From assembly GCA_003136475.1 (NCBI GenBank), contig PLEQ01000478.1, forward strand, positions 29,997-35,706: 5,710 nucleotides of DNA, given 5' to 3'. The stretch's first letter is position 1. The number at the start of each line of letters is the position of its first letter. The stretch is from Deltaproteobacteria bacterium. Lineage in GTDB: Bacteria; Bdellovibrionota_B; Oligoflexia; Oligoflexales; Bog-1112. Made by a program: the position numbers and the translations under genes. Positions 1 through 5,710 of this stretch are shown here, in pieces. Below the pieces are notes generated by a model. It saw only the letters and a program-made list of their open reading frames with translations. It did no database searches and was not told the DNA's origin.

Positions 1-1394
1 ATCTGCGCGAGTAGGTGTTCGCGGTCGCTTTCATTGCGAGCTTTTAAATTGTCTTGATCCTGCTTCAGGCTTTCAAGCCTTGCATGACAGTCTTCCTTTG
101 CGGGCTGGCTTTGAAAATCTGGGTCATTACAAGTCCGTCGAAGCCTTGACAGTGAATCTTTGAGAACGTCTTGGGTGGTCGTGTATGAGACTGAACGAAC
201 AAGGGGCTCGATAGCCAATGCTATGCGAGACATTTCCTTTTTGTATTCATCAGAAGGCTTGGAATTCTTGGGGACGATTTCGACAATCTCATACAAGGTT
301 GCGGGTGAAATAAGGAGACCAGGAAGCGCTTTTCCACCAGAGAATTTGTACACGGGAGGCAGTTTTGAGATGTCATTTTCGCAACGAGACCCATCGGTTT
401 CATAGCAAATGCCGAGTAACCTTCCGTCAGGGCGTTGTCCTAGAAGCTTCTTGACCTTTTCGTGAGCAATTACCAAGTGTCGAGGTTGCGGGCCACGTAA
501 AGCAAAGTCACCTTTTCCGTACCGGATATCGTGCATCAGATTGAGCAGTTCAACTATGAAGTTTGAGACTTTTTCGCTCGAGTTATCGTAGGTATCCTCT
601 GCTGGTGAATTGGAGAACGTACCTCCGTGTCTGAACTTTGCGCTTGCTTCGACGCTGATTCCAGGCAGGAAGCTTTTGATCCAAGCACAGCTATGCTCCG
701 TAACAGTGTAAGCGTGCGAGGAAGAGCGGTAGCGGGAACTGTTTCGTTCCTGACAAAGACGTTCTGTGAGTTTGTCGCTCTTATATGGATCCCTTGAACC
801 TTTTTCAGCCTCTTTGATTTTTTGCTTAGAGGAAACCCCTTCCGGGTCGTGATCACCCACTGAGCAAAAATCAAGAGCTTGCGATTGGTTCATTCCTCCC
901 TGCACTTGAGCCTGCACACAGCTTGCTAAAGGTCCAAAGTGGGCCTTGGTTGTATCAGATAGCCCTTCGAGCATCTGGCAACTATCGAAAGTGAATTTGA
1001 GGTTTGCTTGCGCCAACGCTTCCGCTCGATTGAGAATTGCGCAAAAGGTTGGACTTGCAGAACATGCGAGCATGGATGGTAAAGCGCCGCTAATGGCCAA
1101 AATCGAATCAATTGCTTTCCGTTTTATCTGTTGCCCTACGTCGTTCCAGTATTTCCCGGACAGGATCTGTTTTGGCAAACCGATTACAGCAGTAGACCAA
1201 TCGGTGTAGCCACAGACTTGGCGAGCGCTGAATTGAATTTTGATGTCCCCGAGATCAACCTGATTTGCACCGGTTGGAGGTCTCGGTGACATATACCCGA
1301 AGGGTCGGACCAGAGTTTGGCCGTAGTAAGTCCCGATGGTATCCGCCATGAGGGTAGAGCTGATCAGTAAGGTTGCGATGATAGAAAAACGCAT
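1..1394 (-). CDS. Cysteine-rich exported conjugation protein, TraH / ICE transfer protein-like (3' end outside window)
   Basis: I translated this frame by hand: it is open for 464 codons from ATG at 1394-1392 to the left edge, so the C-terminus is missing. A Sec signal peptide is clear (MRFSIIATLLISSTLMA, cleavage probably after residue 17). The visible part has 12 cysteines (61, 111, 118, 139, 159, 177, 214, 236, 330, 338, 422, 436), all after the signal, as expected for a disulfide-bonded periplasmic protein. Residues 61-145 carry C-G..D, then a hydrophobic segment ending in LPSML, then a segment ending F-DSCQML. From memory this resembles F TraH and the ICE protein family represented by PFL_4711. 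Residues 185-225 are charged and probably disordered. Residues about 407-464 look helical and coiled-coil prone. The start is fixed by TAGGAG six bases upstream. TraH-type proteins act in pilus assembly and mating-pair stabilisation in the periplasm and outer membrane. The reading frame is near certain; the family is a guess from recalled motifs, and TraN-like or other Cys-rich factors remain possible. Confidence 0.85.
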   Translation of the reverse strand, partial: MRFSIIATLLISSTLMADTIGTYYGQTLVRPFGYMSPRPPTGANQVDLGDIKIQFSARQVCGYTDWSTAVIGLPKQILSGKYWNDVGQQIKRKAIDSILAISGALPSMLACSASPTFCAILNRAEALAQANLKFTFDSCQMLEGLSDTTKAHFGPLASCVQAQVQGGMNQSQALDFCSVGDHDPEGVSSKQKIKEAEKGSRDPYKSDKLTERLCQERNSSRYRSSSHAYTVTEHSCAWIKSFLPGISVEASAKFRHGGTFSNSPAEDTYDNSSEKVSNFIVELLNLMHDIRYGKGDFALRGPQPRHLVIAHEKVKKLLGQRPDGRLLGICYETDGSRCENDISKLPPVYKFSGGKALPGLLISPATLYEIVEIVPKNSKPSDEYKKEMSRIALAIEPLVRSVSYTTTQDVLKDSLSRLRRTCNDPDFQSQPAKEDCHARLESLKQDQDNLKARNESDREHLLAQ

Positions 1395-1400
1395 AAGTCG

Positions 1401-1406
1401 CTCCTA
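1401..1406 (-). promoter_or_regulatory. Shine-Dalgarno of the TraH-like gene, overlapping the traC stop
   Basis: The minus strand reads TAGGAG, then six bases, then ATG at 1394. The first three bases are the TAG stop of traC, so ribosomes terminating there sit on the next gene's binding site. This favours coupled translation. Confidence 0.75.
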
Positions 1407-2000
1407 TTTTTTGGACTGAATTCCAAATGGGTAGTCTCTGGCCATGGTTTCGATTGCGAGAGCAGGAGGCATTCCTTGTTCTCGCAGACGGTTGTAAATT
1501 TGCTCGATGTTTGGATCCGTAGAGACGATTGCAAACATCAAGGCACTAAGAGGGATCAGGAAAGAACCTTTGAACTTCATTTTTTGTGAGATGAGATAAG
1601 CCTGTGAGTAGAAGCCCTTCTTGATAACAAGATCTTTGATGATGTCGATATCAGCAGGGGAAAGCTCTTTGCCTAGCTCCGTTTCGATGTCTTGTTTTGC
1701 GGCATCGGATTGAGGAAGAAAGAGCTTTTGAGTCGCAATTTTCCAGAATGTCTTTCCAGCCTCGGAGCGGATGAAGTCATCCAACTCGTTAGTAATGCCG
1801 ATTGCTTGAGCACCAATCTTGCGCGCTGTTTTTACGACATTCCTAATGAAAGCCGTGGCTAATGCGCTGGAGGTGGCACTTTCGGAGTTGATGAGAATTC
1901 CTAATTCTTCAAAAACAATCAGCTTACGATCGCTTCTGGGCAGCTTTTTGAGGTCTCGACTAACCTTAAGGAAGGCAAGCTGTGAAGCAATGACTTGCAG
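1404..2000 (-). pseudogene. traC: C-terminal part of TraC/VirB4-like ATPase, after the in-frame TGA
   Basis: This is the same reading frame as the traC segment at 2001-3953, separated from it only by a TGA codon; it runs 198 codons to TAG at 1406-1404. Numbering residues from the upstream GTG at 3962, it holds the Walker B motif (LIVFEELG, about 681-688), then the helix and strand KTARKIGAQAIGITN (711-725) typical of the VirB4/TraC RecA-like core, and a C-terminal helical region with STDPNIEQIYNRLREQGM, a familiar TraC-type ending. No ATG occurs in frame until the Met in QKMKFK far downstream. A TTG at 1784 has no convincing ribosome site and would skip Walker B. An independent functional product is therefore unlikely. 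The segment is well conserved in character with no further stops or shifts, which suggests a very recent lesion, readthrough, or a sequence error. Pseudogene status is thus provisional. Confidence 0.85.
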
Positions 2001-2004
2001 TCAT
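1990..2004. repeat. Perfect 6-3-6 inverted repeat enclosing the traC stop
   Basis: The plus strand reads ATGACT-TGC-AGTCAT. The arms are exact reverse complements around a 3-base centre. The premature TGA (2003-2001) lies within one arm. In mRNA it could form a six-pair hairpin with a tight three-base loop, weak on its own. Just downstream, GCAAG (1998-1994) can alternatively pair with CTTGC (1979-1975). Confidence 0.8.
2001..2003 (-). other. In-frame TGA interrupting traC
   Basis: The frame reads ...GAT CCA TGA CTG CAA..., that is SDP-stop-LQVIASQ. The flanking protein sequence joins without loss or shift. One substitution from a sense codon (for example CGA Arg, TGG Trp, GGA Gly) explains it. 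TGA also terminates the genes ending at 5333 and 3959, so general reassignment of TGA is not supported here. The next base is C; TGAC is known as the weakest stop context in E. coli, so some readthrough is conceivable. Confidence 0.85.
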
Positions 2005-3953
2005 GGATCGCTGATTCCATCGAGGTCATAGACCACAATGCGTGCGCCTTCTGACTGGCTATCGCTTTTCTCGTATTGGCAAAAAAGAAATCCGAATTGT
2101 CCCGTCTTATCGAAGCTCACTGTCCAGCGTCTGATTTCATCTAAGGCAGTCATTACGAGGGAATTTTCAGAACCTTTTGCATCAGCAGCGGTGGGTAGCT
2201 TCTTCTTGATGTCTATCCATGTGACATGCGGGCTAACCTCATCGGAAGCCACACCCGCATACTGCTTGTTCTTCTCGTGATCATTCGCGGCAAGCTTGAT
2301 GGATTCGGTGAGAATTTCGGTGTGAAGGCCCGTGATCACGGCCTCTGGGTTAAGTTGAACGATCGCATTTTGCAAAAAAACAACAGTGTTGGAAATGTCA
2401 TCATCGTCCCAGCTTTCAAAAGCGAACGGAGAATACGGGTTTTTCTTCAACTCGCTTTCACTAAATGAAACGATCTTGCCTCCGAATAGGTCGCAAATTT
2501 TGTTGTAGCTCGTCTTCCGGTCAATGATGCGGATTACCCCGGTTTCAAAGCGCCAGACGAACTCGATAAGAAACTGCGAAATCAGACAAGACTTGCCAGA
2601 TTCGCTGTTTCCTAAGACGCAAAGGTGATTATTGCCGCCACTGCCGAAGACATCGAGTTTGATGGGTTCACCATTGCGGGCGACCCATTGCCTTTCACCT
2701 GCGGAGTCTGTGTCTGTCGTGTACAGGGGGGCAAAACAGAGCGCACGATCCAGCAAGACGGTCTTAAAGCGACCGATGATGTTGTGTTCTGCTGCGCTGC
2801 AATTCATCGGTAAAGAAGAAGCGATCAAATGTGATGCGATCTGAGTTTCGCGGATAATTGGACATCCGAGATAGTCCACAGCGGTCGAAAAAACCCTCGC
2901 TTCTAGGTCTTCAGTGAGATCGTAGGAAATCAGTTTAAATGACATCTTGGTGCTAGGATTTGTGGAACTGCATCCTTCCTCGAAGGAAACGAGGTCTTGG
3001 TACTTTTTTCGATTTGCTGGCCCTTGTGAAAAAAACATCTTTTTGAAGATGTGTTCAGCTCCTGGATTTTTTTGACCTGCCGATATGGTCCAGCAAGCGT
3101 CAAAAGTCTTCAGGGGCAGACTGTCGAGAAACTGCCGAAACCTCCCCAAAGCGAAGACGGGGGGCAGTTCGGAAAAAGTAAAGATCGAGATATTCCCGTT
3201 GTCGTAAGTAAAGCCGTGTGGAGTTCCTTGGCAAGCAGGGCTTATGATGCTTGTCCATGCGGGTTCAAGCTCTTCGAATTTGAGCTTGTAGGGTTGTGCC
3301 AGCCCGCGATGAAAGACGGAATTGTAGTAGGCGATCAGCTCCTGTTCTTCAAGAACCTTAGCCTTAAGGCTTGATTCAAGCAGTGCTCGCTTAAGTTCCT
3401 TGGCGAAATAGGAACGTTGAGTTTCAAGCTCTGAAGCCGCTGCGATGGAGTTTTCAGAGCTCAGAGCGACAGCCTGCTTGAATATCGTTAAGGCACGGCC
3501 CAAGTTAAGGGGCTTGTGTTCTGGAGTCCATCTGACGGTCAGGTAGAAGTTCCTACGAATCAATCCGCTGGAGAAGAGGCTGCCGATTTCGTGCTGGATG
3601 ATGGCACCAGCACCAGCGCTGGCCCCGCTCAAAGCTGGTGCCTTTTCAATCACTCGTTGGGAGCAAATAATTTGTACAACAGTCGACGCGTTTTCCTTGT
3701 GTGGAGGAATCCCCTTGCTCACAGCACCAAGAAACTTGGCGTAAGGTGAGAACGCCGCATAGAGGTCGTTTTCCGTCAGCACCTCGTCATAAATCCCTTC
3801 AACCGCAAATGTGATCCCAAGGTCCCCATTTTCGAGTAGGTAGATACCCTCCCCAAGGTGGGCACGTAGACCTACATATGTTTCCGAGACCGATGGCGGC
3901 AGCGTTATTGCTTTGCGTTGTTCTTTTTTCGAAGATTCAAGCTTTGAATACAT
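2001..3953 (-). CDS. traC: TraC/VirB4-like conjugation ATPase, N-terminal part up to in-frame TGA
   Basis: TraC is the cytoplasmic, membrane-associated ATPase that powers pilus assembly and transfer in F-type systems. Numbering from a GTG at 3962: residues about 25-270 form the TraC/VirB4 N-terminal domain; Walker A is GNSESGKS at 451-458; the VirB4-type NPYSPF motif is at 508-513; KTGQFGFLF at about 619-627 precedes the last strand RIVVYDLDG (641-649). The segment stops at TGA (codon 654), before Walker B, which follows in the same frame at 1404-2000. Joined, the protein is 849 residues from the preferred start, against roughly 875 recalled for F TraC. I prefer ATG at 3953 because AGAGGT lies seven bases upstream; the GTG at 3962 has no well-placed site, though it would overlap the traV stop as GTGA. 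A product ending at the TGA would lack Walker B and probably be inactive. Family assignment is firm; functional status is uncertain. Confidence 0.93.
   Translation of the reverse strand: MYSKLESSKKEQRKAITLPPSVSETYVGLRAHLGEGIYLLENGDLGITFAVEGIYDEVLTENDLYAAFSPYAKFLGAVSKGIPPHKENASTVVQIICSQRVIEKAPALSGASAGAGAIIQHEIGSLFSSGLIRRNFYLTVRWTPEHKPLNLGRALTIFKQAVALSSENSIAAASELETQRSYFAKELKRALLESSLKAKVLEEQELIAYYNSVFHRGLAQPYKLKFEELEPAWTSIISPACQGTPHGFTYDNGNISIFTFSELPPVFALGRFRQFLDSLPLKTFDACWTISAGQKNPGAEHIFKKMFFSQGPANRKKYQDLVSFEEGCSSTNPSTKMSFKLISYDLTEDLEARVFSTAVDYLGCPIIRETQIASHLIASSLPMNCSAAEHNIIGRFKTVLLDRALCFAPLYTTDTDSAGERQWVARNGEPIKLDVFGSGGNNHLCVLGNSESGKSCLISQFLIEFVWRFETGVIRIIDRKTSYNKICDLFGGKIVSFSESELKKNPYSPFAFESWDDDDISNTVVFLQNAIVQLNPEAVITGLHTEILTESIKLAANDHEKNKQYAGVASDEVSPHVTWIDIKKKLPTAADAKGSENSLVMTALDEIRRWTVSFDKTGQFGFLFCQYEKSDSQSEGARIVVYDLDGISDP
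3603..3642. repeat. Inverted repeat inside traC
   Basis: GGCACCAGC (3603-3611) and GCTGGTGCC (3634-3642) are exact reverse complements separated by 22 bases. The spacer holds the 10-base palindrome CCAGCGCTGG (3613-3622) and a second copy of the GCACCA unit. It encodes an Ala/Gly/Ser-rich stretch (ALSGASAGAGA), so biased small-residue codons may be the whole explanation. Confidence 0.6.
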
Positions 3954-3958
3954 TTGCT

Positions 3959-4243
3959 TCACCTCTCGTTGTTGATTTCGTTCAAGAGCGGATCTAGGTC
4001 GATTTTTTCGTTGCCTGTTTTCATGAGAATCCAGTGCTTGCCGTAGATGTTTGCACCTTCGACACGGGGGTATGCACGGACCTTCAGGAAGACGGGTTTC
4101 CCCACAAAATTGTCTGCTTGATTGCGTTGCCCTGCCTTGTCACGGCTGATGTCATCGAGCAGGACCTTGGTTCCTTCAGGAACCGTTAGTGCGCAGCCAT
4201 ATGCAAGTGTTACAGGGAGGAGGAAAAATATGAGCCTAGCCAT
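3959..4243 (-). CDS. traV: TraV/VirB7-like outer-membrane lipoprotein
   Basis: This is a 94-residue lipoprotein. A short signal peptide (MARLIFFLLPVTLAYG) ends in AYGC, with the lipidated Cys at 17. Ala at +2 predicts outer-membrane sorting. F TraV has a similar LLYGCAG site. Residues about 46-82 (VGKPVFLKVRAYP, then YGKHWILMKTGNEKID) resemble the C-terminal part of TraV proteins, where a short beta segment precedes the end. The protein is much shorter than F TraV (171 residues from memory), lacking the long central linker. TraV anchors TraB and the TraK-type protein to the outer membrane as part of the envelope core. The start overlaps the last 8 bases of the traB-like gene and has AGGAG six bases upstream. 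It stops at TGA (3961-3959), just before the traC start. Gene order between traB and traC supports the call, but sequence similarity is weak because the family is small and variable. Confidence 0.8.
   Translation of the reverse strand: MARLIFFLLPVTLAYGCALTVPEGTKVLLDDISRDKAGQRNQADNFVGKPVFLKVRAYPRVEGANIYGKHWILMKTGNEKIDLDPLLNEINNER
3961..3966 (-). promoter_or_regulatory. Shine-Dalgarno deciding the traC start
   Basis: AGAGGT lies seven bases before ATG at 3953 and overlaps the last codons of traV. No comparable site lies at proper distance from the GTG at 3962, so the ATG is the better start. Confidence 0.65.
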
Positions 4244-5336
4244 GGGATGCTCCTTTTTTGAAGAACGCTTTTGGGATTTTCACGTTAAAGCGATTTATCA
4301 GATGAACCTTGGTTCCTGGAGGGAGCGCCAATGTTGGTTGTAAGGACTCGAAGAACGATGCGATGTACTTTAGGAAGTCACCGTTCGCCTCCAGTACCTT
4401 GCCTTCTATGTAAGCTTTTTTGTCGCCTGTTACGTTGGTAGCCTTGTCTGAGTAGCGATCTCCACCAACAACATCAGTACGTGTTTGTGCCGCTGCCGTG
4501 GCTAGTCCGTAGGCTTTGGTGATCTCAGCAAGAAAATTGAACGCCGCTGCTTTTGCGGGTCCTTTCATGATTAGGTCCGATTCAACACCAGCATAACCGC
4601 TTGCGACATCTACCAATGGTCCACCTATGGTTATGGTAAATACTCGACCGGATGGCATGGTGCATGTCATGTCCTGCATCGAACCTTTGATCTTCTGAGT
4701 GTGAAAATTCGAATCGACACTCACCCAAACAGTGCATCCATTCAGCTCGACCACGGATCGGTTTGGCCCAAGGAACGCGTAGTCCAACTCCACCAAGACT
4801 TCCGTCTTGTTGTTCGCAGTGACCTCTTCGCCGAATTTCACCCGACCAAATGCGTGAGCACCAGACGGAAGGGTGATAGTTTCCTCTTGAAGCTGTTCAA
4901 TGTTCGATTTGAAAACCGTTATGGCTTCACCAGACGGACGTTCAAATCGAACCACTTTCGTGGTTAACCTCGGCCTTTGTATGGGGCGAACAAGGTCGCT
5001 CATAGGCACAAGCTTTGGTGGTGGGGAATCTTCCCGTGCATCTTTCACTGTTTTGGGAAGAGTTGTTGGAATATCCGCATTTTCTTTGATCTGTTCTTGA
5101 TCTGTTGCTTCCCGGGAAGTCTTTTCTTGCTCCTCTTTCCATGCTGCTTGAGCTTTGGTGACGATATCGTCGATTTTTGACCCATCCATAGGTGGAACAA
5201 CCTTATCTCCTGGAACGTCGTTTGACTGGCTTTGAATAGGTGCTGTGTTCCGATCGCCAGCGAGAGAATTTAGAGAACTTTGCGTTGCAAATGCCTCTGC
5301 CGAAACGATGAGCAAGTAGTAGTAGGCAATTTTCAT
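4236..5336 (-). CDS. traB: TraB/VirB10-like type IV secretion scaffold protein
   Basis: TraB spans the periplasm and links the inner-membrane motor to the outer-membrane TraV/TraK core. The protein has 366 residues. An N-terminal hydrophobic segment (AYYYLLIVSAEAFA, 4-17) is followed by a charged helical stretch (about 55-86, coiled-coil prone) and a Pro-rich part (89-123). The VirB10/TraB domain begins near 140 and carries ITLPSGAHAFGRV (154-166), the Cys pair C201/C225 placed as in F TraB, MPSGRVFTITIGGPLVD (227-243), and a helical antenna-like segment (260-284). The end, YIASFFESLQPTLALPPGTKVHLI (324-347), matches the closing TraB/VirB10 strand that follows a P-G turn. It is shorter than F TraB (about 475 residues from memory). 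The N-terminus lacks the usual cytoplasmic tail and resembles a cleavable signal. The start ATG overlaps the upstream stop as ATGA, with GGAGGT six bases before it. Confidence in the family is high. Confidence 0.9.
   Translation of the reverse strand: MKIAYYYLLIVSAEAFATQSSLNSLAGDRNTAPIQSQSNDVPGDKVVPPMDGSKIDDIVTKAQAAWKEEQEKTSREATDQEQIKENADIPTTLPKTVKDAREDSPPPKLVPMSDLVRPIQRPRLTTKVVRFERPSGEAITVFKSNIEQLQEETITLPSGAHAFGRVKFGEEVTANNKTEVLVELDYAFLGPNRSVVELNGCTVWVSVDSNFHTQKIKGSMQDMTCTMPSGRVFTITIGGPLVDVASGYAGVESDLIMKGPAKAAAFNFLAEITKAYGLATAAAQTRTDVVGGDRYSDKATNVTGDKKAYIEGKVLEANGDFLKYIASFFESLQPTLALPPGTKVHLINRFNVKIPKAFFKKGASHG
4250..4254 (-). promoter_or_regulatory. Shine-Dalgarno of traV
   Basis: AGGAG within AAAAAAGGAGC lies six bases before ATG at 4243, inside the 3' end of the traB-like gene. 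It supports the 94-residue start. Confidence 0.7.
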
Positions 5337-5710
5337 GGGAGTACCTCCAGGAGTTCAAGTTGCGTCACTTGGGCTTTGGATATTATGAAATGCTTAAGCT
5401 GTTCATCTTTCTCATACCGGTCCTTCTGTGGAGTGATGGCCGAGTAGAGGATATTGCTGCCATGCTTGGCTTTCAGGTCAGCGATCCTAGCAAATGCAAC
5501 TTGCTCTTTTGGGGTAACGGTCACGGTCCAAGCTTTAGTGGCCATGTCTGTGCCGACATACGTCAATTGATAGTCAGCAATAGCGGTCGAAAACGAGAGA
5601 TGCCGGCAGTCCCTTGAAGTGGAACTCCCGTGCGTCGAACAAGTATCGAAGTCCTTTGTAATATCATGCAGGTAAATCGAGTCGCCTTTGACCAAGGATT
5701 GCAACAGGCC
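5333..5710 (-). CDS. Unassigned protein upstream of traB, C-terminal 125 residues (5' end outside window)
   Basis: The frame is open from the right edge to TGA at 5335-5333; the first visible codons are GGC CTG TTG, and nothing marks a start, so this is the tail of a longer gene. The visible part has two Cys (CSTHGSSTSRDC), then strand-rich sequence (LSFSTAIADYQLTYV, AWTVTVTP), then a mixed segment ending with HFIISKAQVTQLELLEVLP. No transmembrane segment is visible. In F, the gene just before traB is traK (VirB9/secretin-like) and before that traE (VirB8-like), so position suggests one of these. I see no motif that decides between them, and an unrelated accessory gene is possible. Its stop overlaps the traB start (ATGA), which implies co-translation with traB. 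Confidence 0.8.
   Translation of the reverse strand, partial: GLLQSLVKGDSIYLHDITKDFDTCSTHGSSTSRDCRHLSFSTAIADYQLTYVGTDMATKAWTVTVTPKEQVAFARIADLKAKHGSNILYSAITPQKDRYEKDEQLKHFIISKAQVTQLELLEVLP
5343..5348 (-). promoter_or_regulatory. Strong Shine-Dalgarno of traB
   Basis: GGAGGT lies six bases before ATG at 5336. It is the strongest ribosome site in the window and lies within the last codons of the upstream gene. Confidence 0.75.

Noticed and set aside
554..874. Minus-strand 106-codon frame and neighbouring frames at 221-403 and 926-1111
   Set aside because: They are shadows of the long minus-strand frame 1-1394, which has a signal peptide, a ribosome site and family-like motifs.
1395..1410. Rho-independent terminator in the T/A-rich traC-TraH-like junction
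   Set aside because: There is a short run of A/T but no GC-rich stem before it, and the junction is only 9 bases long with an overlapping ribosome site.
1404..1784. Separate small gene starting at TTG 1784
   Set aside because: The same frame is open up to the TGA at 2003 and encodes TraC core motifs upstream of the TTG; no ribosome site marks the TTG.
2001..2003. TGA read as an amino acid through an alternative genetic code
   Set aside because: Two other genes here end naturally at TGA exactly at overlap junctions (5335-5333 and 3961-3959), and Trp is encoded by TGG throughout.
1968..2004. Reinitiation at an ATG overlapping the premature stop (ATGA at 2004-2001)
   Set aside because: That ATG is in another frame and reaches a TAA after about 12 codons, so it cannot restore the C-terminal part of TraC.
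3051..3374. Plus-strand open frame of 107 codons, and other plus-strand frames across the window
   Set aside because: All lie opposite well-supported minus-strand genes, show no ribosome sites or recognisable motifs, and are expected by chance.
3954..3962. GTG at 3962 as traC start
   Set aside because: It would overlap the traV stop neatly, but the only good Shine-Dalgarno is spaced for ATG at 3953. It cannot be fully excluded.

Overview
The window is a stretch of a conjugative type IV secretion (mating-pair formation) operon of the F/TraB-TraV-TraC kind. All genes lie on the minus strand and are packed end to end. In transcription order (high to low coordinates) it holds: the 3' part of an unassigned gene entering from the right edge (5710-5333); a TraB/VirB10-like scaffold gene (5336-4236); a short TraV/VirB7-like lipoprotein gene (4243-3959); a TraC/VirB4-like ATPase gene (3953-1404); and a cysteine-rich exported protein (1394 to the left edge) that resembles the TraH / integrative-element transfer protein group. 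No stretch over 10 bases lies outside these genes. I see no tRNA, rRNA, IS element, CRISPR array, promoter or terminator.

The main oddity is in traC. Its frame is open for 849 codons from the chosen start except for one in-frame TGA at 2003-2001. The TGA falls after the Walker A motif and just before the Walker B motif. Reading continues on the other side in the same frame with clearly family-like sequence up to a TAG. The full reading would be close to the recalled length of F TraC (about 875 residues). TGA ends two other genes here, so a changed genetic code is unlikely. The TGA lies inside a perfect 6-3-6 inverted repeat (1990-2004). This raises the possibility of a templated (quasi-palindrome) substitution, or of a small mRNA hairpin around the stop. 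The gene is either a recently broken traC, a leaky stop (TGA followed by C), or a sequencing/assembly error.

The genes would act together as follows. TraV (outer-membrane lipoprotein) and TraB (periplasm-spanning scaffold), usually with a TraK/VirB9 secretin-like partner, form the envelope core. TraC is the cytoplasmic ATPase for pilus assembly and transfer. The last gene would be a periplasmic pilus-assembly or mating-pair factor stabilised by disulfides. Gene overlaps (ATGA, an 8-base overlap, and a near-abutting junction) and a good Shine-Dalgarno before each start indicate one transcript with coupled translation.

The host is a Gram-negative bacterium: there are signal peptides, a lipobox with a non-Asp +2 residue, and a periplasmic apparatus. 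Base composition looks near-balanced by eye. The order traB-traV-traC fits the F family. In F, however, traC is followed by trbI, traW and traU, whereas here the next gene is TraH-like. TraB and TraV are also shorter than in F, so this is a divergent, compact version, probably on a plasmid or integrative element. I cannot name the species.
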